Translations under genes and position numbers: made by a program | Notes under the pieces: generated by a model | Told to the model about the DNA's origin: nothing | What the model saw: the letters and a program-made list of their open reading frames with translations, nothing else | Databases searched by the model: none | Source: Planctomycetota bacterium | Lineage (GTDB): Bacteria > Planctomycetota > UBA1135 > UBA2386 | NCBI GenBank assembly: GCA_023433825.1 | Contig: JAEYTU010000422.1 | Span: forward strand, 1-10,037 | DNA: 10,037 nucleotides | Direction of reading: 5' to 3' | Shown here: in pieces, positions 7,516 to 10,037 of the stretch | Layout of the letters: every line of letters begins with the position of its first letter | Position numbering within the stretch: the first letter of the stretch is position 1

Positions 7516-7546
7516 AACGAAGGTGCCTGGCACCTTTGTTTCACTT
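7477..7546. repeat. Second long hairpin of the block, at the 3' end of the CBS-CBS-ACT gene
   Basis: Arms 7477-7500 and 7510-7533 close the loop CGCGTCGGA (7501-7509). They overlap a further full palindromic unit at 7510-7546 (AAGTGAAACGAAGG, core GTGCCTGGCAC, then CTTTGTTTCACTT). Read on the minus strand this unit supplies the AAG TGA that ends the CBS gene at 7541 and could act as its terminator hairpin. It contains two of the seven palindromic cores in the window. Confidence 0.75.
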
Positions 7547-8185
7547 TCCCACACGAAGGATCGTCAGCCCGCTCGCCCACAGCGCGTCGACGAACGCGTC
7601 GTCGCGCACCCCGGCGAAGCGCACGACTGCGTACCGCTTGCCCTCGTGGTCGAACACGTTCGCGCTGACGAGCCGCAGCCCACGACTCGTCGCGAGCGCA
7701 TGCATGACCCCGAGCACGTCCCCCGCATCCCCGGTATCCCCGACGACGCACGTGACCTCATACCCCGGCTGATCCGCGCCCGACATCCGCAGGAACGCAC
7801 GCAGAATGTCGTGCTCGGTCAGGATGCCGACGAGCACACCGCGATCGACGACCGGCAGACAGCCGAACTTCTCGTCGCGCAGGATCCGCGCGGCCTCGGC
7901 GATCGGCGTCGCCGGCGCGATCGAACGCGGCGAACGGGTCATGATCGCGCCGACCGTCGTCGAATCGCGCTCGGCGGCGACCGGCGAGAACGGATGCACC
8001 CCCGCCTCCGCCGCAAGGAACAGGTCGTGGCTCGACACCAACCCGACGAGTTCGTCGGAACCTTCGTCCGCGACGACGAGCAAGTGCCGCACGCGCCGGC
8101 GCGCCATGCGCTGACTCGCGACGTGCACCGGCGTCGCCGGCGTGACGGTCAACAGATCGCGCGACATCCAGAGGCTCGTGTCCAT
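7541..8185 (-). CDS. AcuB-like protein: two CBS domains plus C-terminal ACT-like region
   Basis: This 214-residue protein has CBS domain 1 at about residues 5-60 (MSRDLLTVTPATPVHVASQRM, HLLVVADEGSDELVGLVSSHDL) and CBS domain 2 at about 78-132 (VGAIMTRSPRSIAPATPIAEA, GCLPVVDRGVLVGILTEHDILRAF). The tail (about 141-214, YEVTCVVGDTGDAGDVLGVM...) is beta/alpha-rich like an ACT domain. That order is known from AcuB-type proteins. CBS pairs bind adenine nucleotides and report energy state; what this one regulates is not shown. An in-frame ATG at 8233 would add 16 residues read from the palindromic repeat (MVPGTFVSLSS), so it is rejected; ATG 8185 has the ribosome-binding site AAGGA at 8195-8191, five bases away. 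It is the last gene of the minus-strand group with the lipoprotein and second CBS gene. Its last codon and stop (AAG TGA) lie in the repeat. Confidence 0.88.
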   Translation of the reverse strand: MDTSLWMSRDLLTVTPATPVHVASQRMARRRVRHLLVVADEGSDELVGLVSSHDLFLAAEAGVHPFSPVAAERDSTTVGAIMTRSPRSIAPATPIAEAARILRDEKFGCLPVVDRGVLVGILTEHDILRAFLRMSGADQPGYEVTCVVGDTGDAGDVLGVMHALATSRGLRLVSANVFDHEGKRYAVVRFAGVRDDAFVDALWASGLTILRVGK

Positions 8186-8190
8186 GGCAT

Positions 8191-8195
8191 TCCTT
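8191..8195 (-). promoter_or_regulatory. Ribosome-binding site of the CBS-CBS-ACT gene
   Basis: AAGGA on the minus strand, five bases before ATG 8185, lies just outside the palindromic unit and favours this start over the in-repeat ATG at 8233. Confidence 0.65.
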
Positions 8196-8206
8196 CGGGG
8201 CGATGA

Positions 8207-8243
8207 AAGTGAAACGAAAGTGCCTGGCACCAACGTTTCACTT
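8207..8243. repeat. Single palindromic repeat unit between lipoprotein and CBS genes
   Basis: This 37-base near-perfect palindrome is AAGTGAAACG, then AAA, then core GTGCCTGGCAC (8220-8230), then CAA, then CGTTTCACTT. The symmetry extends outward to GATGAA on both sides with one extra base. On the minus strand it carries the TGA stop of the lipoprotein (8240-8238) and ends just before the ribosome-binding site of the CBS gene. It is the only unit in the window standing alone, without the CGCGTCGGA loop. As an mRNA hairpin inside an operon it could tune downstream expression. Confidence 0.85.
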
Positions 8244-8540
8244 CATCCCGTCGAGCAGCATCTGCTGCTCCTCGATGCGCGCCTCCAGCCACGCGACGCG
8301 CGCGCGCAGGGCGTCGGCGTCGGACGCGCGGCCGGCGTCCACCTGCTGCTGCACGCGCGTCGTCAAGTCGGCCAGCGCGGCGATCTTCTCGGCCTGCAGC
8401 GCGAGCCGGCGCGCGCGGACCTCGCCGATCGCCGTCTCGGCGTCCGTCGCCGGCGCGGCCGCGCAGCCAAACGCCACGCAAGAGATCAAGCAACCTGCGA
8501 ACACGACGACGAAGCGCTGAAACCGCGGCGGAACGTTCAT
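8238..8540 (-). CDS. Small coiled-coil lipoprotein
   Basis: This 100-residue protein has a basic head (MNVPPRFQRF), a hydrophobic stretch VVVFAGCLISCVAFGC and a lipobox, best read as L-I-S-C (Cys21) or, less typically, A-F-G-C (Cys26). The rest (about 30-98) is Ala/Arg/Glu-rich and should form an alpha-helical coiled coil. The piece VDAGRASDADALRARVAWLEARIE (split here at VDAGRASDADAL / RARVAWLEARIE) resembles the helical repeats of TolC-type outer-membrane proteins, but at this length it cannot be a channel. It probably sits in the membrane facing the periplasm as a structural or accessory protein. It lies 40 bases after one CBS gene and 52 bases before the other, all on the same strand. Its final Lys codon and stop (AAG TGA) belong to the repeat. 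Its function is not recognised. Confidence 0.75.
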   Translation of the reverse strand: MNVPPRFQRFVVVFAGCLISCVAFGCAAAPATDAETAIGEVRARRLALQAEKIAALADLTTRVQQQVDAGRASDADALRARVAWLEARIEEQQMLLDGMK

Positions 8541-8580
8541 CCGCGCAGTATCGCCGTCACGTGCCCGGACTCACGCCGAC

Positions 8581-9012
8581 TCACTCTCCGTCGTCGTCGG
8601 TCGTCGGCGCCGCGCTGATGTCGCCGAGCAGCGAATCGCGATCGCGGTGCATCGCCAGATCGCCGAGCGACACGATGCCGACCGGCTTGCCGTGCTCGAC
8701 GACCGGCATCCGCCGAATGGCGCGCTCGCGCATCAACTGGATCACGTCGTCGACGCTCGCGTCCGGCGTCACCGTCAGCACCTCGTCGGTGCACAGGTCG
8801 CGCAGCGCCACGCGGTTCAGGTCCTTTCCGTCGGCGACCGCCCGCAGCACGAGATCGCGGTCGGTCACGATCCCACTCAACTGGTCGCCATCGCTGACGA
8901 GAACGGTGCCGATGTGGTGGTCGCGCATGACGCGCGCCGCATCGACCGCCGAACGGTCCGATGCGAGTGCGATCGGGTTGTCGGTCATGATCGCGCGAAT
9001 GGTCTGAGGCAT
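8581..9012 (-). CDS. Stand-alone CBS-pair protein
   Basis: This 143-residue protein consists of two CBS domains and little else. Domain 1 is about residues 4-60 (IRAIMTDNPIALASDRSAVD, HIGTVLVSDGDQLSGIVTDRDLVLRA) and domain 2 about 71-125 (RDLCTDEVLTVTPDASVDD, AIRRMPVVEHGKPVGIVSLGDLA). A short acidic tail follows. The paired GIVTDRDL and GIVSLGDL motifs with conserved Asp are the usual nucleotide-ribose contacts of CBS pairs. Such small proteins sense ATP, AMP or SAM and often accompany stress proteins. The frame extends upstream to an ATG at 9102, but ATG 9012 gives the normal start and has AGGAGA at 9023-9018, five bases away. It is the first gene of the probable CBS-lipoprotein-CBS operon and is divergent from the 83-residue gene. 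Confidence 0.92.
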   Translation of the reverse strand: MPQTIRAIMTDNPIALASDRSAVDAARVMRDHHIGTVLVSDGDQLSGIVTDRDLVLRAVADGKDLNRVALRDLCTDEVLTVTPDASVDDVIQLMRERAIRRMPVVEHGKPVGIVSLGDLAMHRDRDSLLGDISAAPTTDDDGE

Positions 9013-9111
9013 GTCGGTCTCCTGATGACGGTCGAAGGTGTCGTCGACCCACAGCGCAATCGACGTGCCCCGTCGGCGCGGCCCCCGGCATCGTTTTTCC
9101 ATTCGCCGCGC
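9013..9111. promoter_or_regulatory. Divergent intergenic region
   Basis: These 99 bases lie between the divergent CBS-pair and 83-residue genes and should hold promoters for both. Apart from the AGGAGA ribosome-binding site, a TCGTTTTTCCATTCG stretch is the only AT-richer part (9091-9105), just before ATG 9112. No convincing promoter hexamers or operator symmetry are seen. Confidence 0.25.
9018..9023 (-). promoter_or_regulatory. Ribosome-binding site deciding the CBS-pair start
   Basis: AGGAGA on the minus strand, five bases before ATG 9012, is one of the few clear Shine-Dalgarno sequences in the window and decides the start against the longer open frame. Confidence 0.75.
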
Positions 9112-9363
9112 ATGAACTCACCCGAACCTGAAGACCCCGCCCGCCGCGCCACAGCCGCTACGCCGGAAGCGATCCTCGCTTCGACCGAACTCAGCCGTCA
9201 GCAGAAGATCGATCGACTGCGCGAGATGAGCTACGACGCCCGCGAGATGGACGTCGCCGCCGACGAAGGAATGGCCGGCGGCGAGCCGTCTCAGCTGCGC
9301 CGCATCGTCAAAGCGCTGCGTGCACTCGGCGTCGAAGACGAGGCGACCGACGCGAAGCAGTGA
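9112..9363 (+). CDS. Conserved small hypothetical protein (83 residues, YDAREM type)
   Basis: This is a small, charged, soluble protein without membrane segments. Its core is ILASTELSRQQKIDRLREMS, then YDAREMDVAADEGMAGG and a C-terminal helix QLRRIVKALRALGV. I recall small uncharacterised bacterial proteins with the same 'L-S-x-x-x-K-I-x-x-L-R-x-x-x-Y-D-A-R-E' and 'V-A-x-x-E-G-M-x-G-G' pattern, but no function is known to me, and this memory is not a database result. Conservation of the pattern argues that the frame is real. ATG 9112 is the only start that keeps the family length; the open frame continues upstream antisense to the CBS gene and is ignored there. It is divergent from the CBS-pair gene (99 bases between) and converges on the sigma-factor gene. 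Confidence 0.75.
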   Translation: MNSPEPEDPARRATAATPEAILASTELSRQQKIDRLREMSYDAREMDVAADEGMAGGEPSQLRRIVKALRALGVEDEATDAKQ

Positions 9364-9422
9364 TCGAGACCGCGCGACCGTTTGTAGAAACGAGCACGGA
9401 CGACGCACTTACGCTGCGACGT

Positions 9423-10031
9423 TCACACGCTGTCGCCGTCGGCGCCAAGCAGTGAGCCCAACTCGGCCAACGCACGACCGAGCAACTTTCGCGTCGCCGC
9501 CTCGCTGCGGTTCATCCGCGCCGCGATCTCGCGATGCCCGAGCCCGACGATCCGCGACAACGCAATGACTTCCCGGTAGTCGTCCGGCAACGCGCGAAAC
9601 GCATTCTCGAACCGCTGCAGGTGCTCGCGCCCCGCCGCGACGCGACTCGGCGTCAGGAACGATGCCGCCGCCGCGAGCACGCCGTCGTCGTCGACGTCGA
9701 GCGGCCGTTCGCCGGCGCGCTTCTCGCGCCCGTGAAAGCGCTGCTTCTCCTGCAGCTTGTAGAGCGCCGTCGTGAACAGCCAGCCGAGGAAGCGCTCCTC
9801 GCCCTCCCAGCGGAACTCGTCGAGATGCGAGACGAGTTCGCGGCAGACCGACTGCACGAGATCCATGCTGCCCTCGCGCGCGCGCAGGTCGGCGCCCATT
9901 CGCAGGCGCACGTAGGCGCGCAATCGCGGCAGGTGCCGTGCAATCAACTCGTCGATCGCCGGCTGCTCGCCGCGCGACGCCGCCGCGACGAGATGCTGGG
10001 TGGCCGGAGCTGCCGGGATCGGGTCGGACAT
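9423..10031 (-). CDS. ECF-type RNA polymerase sigma factor
   Basis: This 202-residue protein has region 2 at about residues 25-105 (LIARHLPRLRAYVRLRMGA, the DLVQSV segment at 58-63, and FLGWLFTTALYKLQEKQRFH at 81-100 for -10 recognition) and region 4 at about 135-192 (FRALPDDYREVIALSRIVGL, then the helix-turn-helix GHREIAARMNRSEAATRKLL). Region 3 is missing, as in all extracytoplasmic-function sigma factors. The 'LRxxVxLRM...DLVQ' pattern followed by a Trp-containing segment recalls the ECF groups expanded in Planctomycetes. It should direct RNA polymerase to a small set of promoters; neither targets nor an anti-sigma factor can be seen here. The start ATG lies six bases from the window end, so upstream signals are out of view. 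It converges on the 83-residue gene. Confidence 0.92.
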   Translation of the reverse strand: MSDPIPAAPATQHLVAAASRGEQPAIDELIARHLPRLRAYVRLRMGADLRAREGSMDLVQSVCRELVSHLDEFRWEGEERFLGWLFTTALYKLQEKQRFHGREKRAGERPLDVDDDGVLAAAASFLTPSRVAAGREHLQRFENAFRALPDDYREVIALSRIVGLGHREIAARMNRSEAATRKLLGRALAELGSLLGADGDSV

Positions 10032-10037
10032 GGACGG

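Larger units (their letters stand above)
7356..7544. mobile_element. 189-base block with perfect 22-base terminal inverted repeats (MITE-like)
   Basis: The left end (7356-7377, beginning GTGAAACAAAGGTGCC) and the right end (7523-7544) are exact reverse complements over 22 bases. Both carry ACAAAGG, where the internal units have ACGAAGG, so the ends match each other better than they match the inner copies. Inside are cassette copy B (7357-7467), a 16-codon mini-frame, and two long hairpins, each with the loop CGCGTCGGA (7391-7399 and 7501-7509). The block exactly fills the space between two convergent genes and supplies the stop of each (TGA 7357-7359 on plus, TGA 7543-7541 on minus). There is no transposase and no clear target-site duplication, so mobility is inferred. 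A bidirectional terminator is an equally possible role. Confidence 0.55.

Noticed and set aside
4616..7546. CRISPR array
   Set aside because: The repeats are palindromic units with a fixed nine-base loop and irregular large distances; there are no unique spacers of constant length and no cas gene.
4606..7546. Integron cassette array
   Set aside because: The stop-repeat-start layout is suggestive, but no integrase is present and I cannot identify proper R and L boxes of attC sites in the repeat.
7431..7751. Small minus-strand frame with KVPGT-type peptide
   Set aside because: It is a reading of the repeat block joined to an out-of-frame part of the CBS gene; such KVPGT peptides arise from the palindromic repeat, not from a protein family.
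8186..8233. ATG at 8233 adding 16 residues to the CBS-CBS-ACT protein
   Set aside because: The extension is translated palindromic repeat, and the ribosome-binding site AAGGA points to ATG 8185.
9364..9422. Terminator between the convergent 83-residue and sigma-factor genes
   Set aside because: Only a five-pair stem CGTTT-GTAG-AAACG (9379-9392) and a seven-pair stem with one mismatch near 9401-9417 are seen, neither followed by a T-run; too weak to call.

Overview
The window is very GC-rich, tightly packed bacterial chromosomal DNA with about 90 percent coding. Large secreted proteins built from carboxypeptidase-regulatory-like modules, an ECF sigma factor of the type common in Planctomycetes, and a stress set of universal-stress and CBS-domain proteins suggest a high-GC member of the Planctomycetota. 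This is an inference from gene types; no marker gene is present. Because of the high GC, many long overlapping frames are open in both directions; only frames with recognisable proteins are called. No RNA gene, CRISPR array or transposase is seen, and no gene-free stretch exceeds 300 bases.

Left part (1-2102, minus strand): a tandem universal stress protein, followed 12 bases later by a secreted modular protein that runs off the left edge. Facing them on the plus strand are a GT87-like membrane glycosyltransferase (2195-3457) and a diverged YchF/OLA1 ATPase (3514-4608). Middle: a membrane-anchored 881-residue modular protein (4714-7359), converging on a minus-strand operon-like group read as CBS protein (9012-8581), small lipoprotein (8540-8238), and CBS-CBS-ACT-like protein (8185-7541). 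Right end: a conserved 83-residue small protein (9112-9363) converging on the ECF sigma factor (10031-9423).

The striking part is non-coding. A family of palindromic repeats built on the 11-base core GTGCCWGGCAC, flanked by GTGAAAC/GTTTCAC arms, fills the gaps at 4606-4716, 7356-7546 and 8207-8243. Each of the four genes that ends next to a repeat takes its TGA stop from the same position inside the repeat arm (AAG TGA AAC). The 111-base stretch from the ychF stop to the start codon of the 881-residue gene is duplicated directly after that gene (104 of 111 bases by hand count). There the start codon leads straight into another repeat and stops after 16 codons, like an empty gene slot. The whole 7356-7544 block is bounded by perfect 22-base inverted repeats. 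This looks like a small repeat-borne stop/terminator/promoter/start module that may be mobile.

Functionally, the stress protein, the two CBS proteins, the lipoprotein and the 83-residue protein could form a stress- or energy-sensing neighbourhood, but only the close spacing of CBS-lipoprotein-CBS and of the stress protein with the secreted protein directly supports co-expression.
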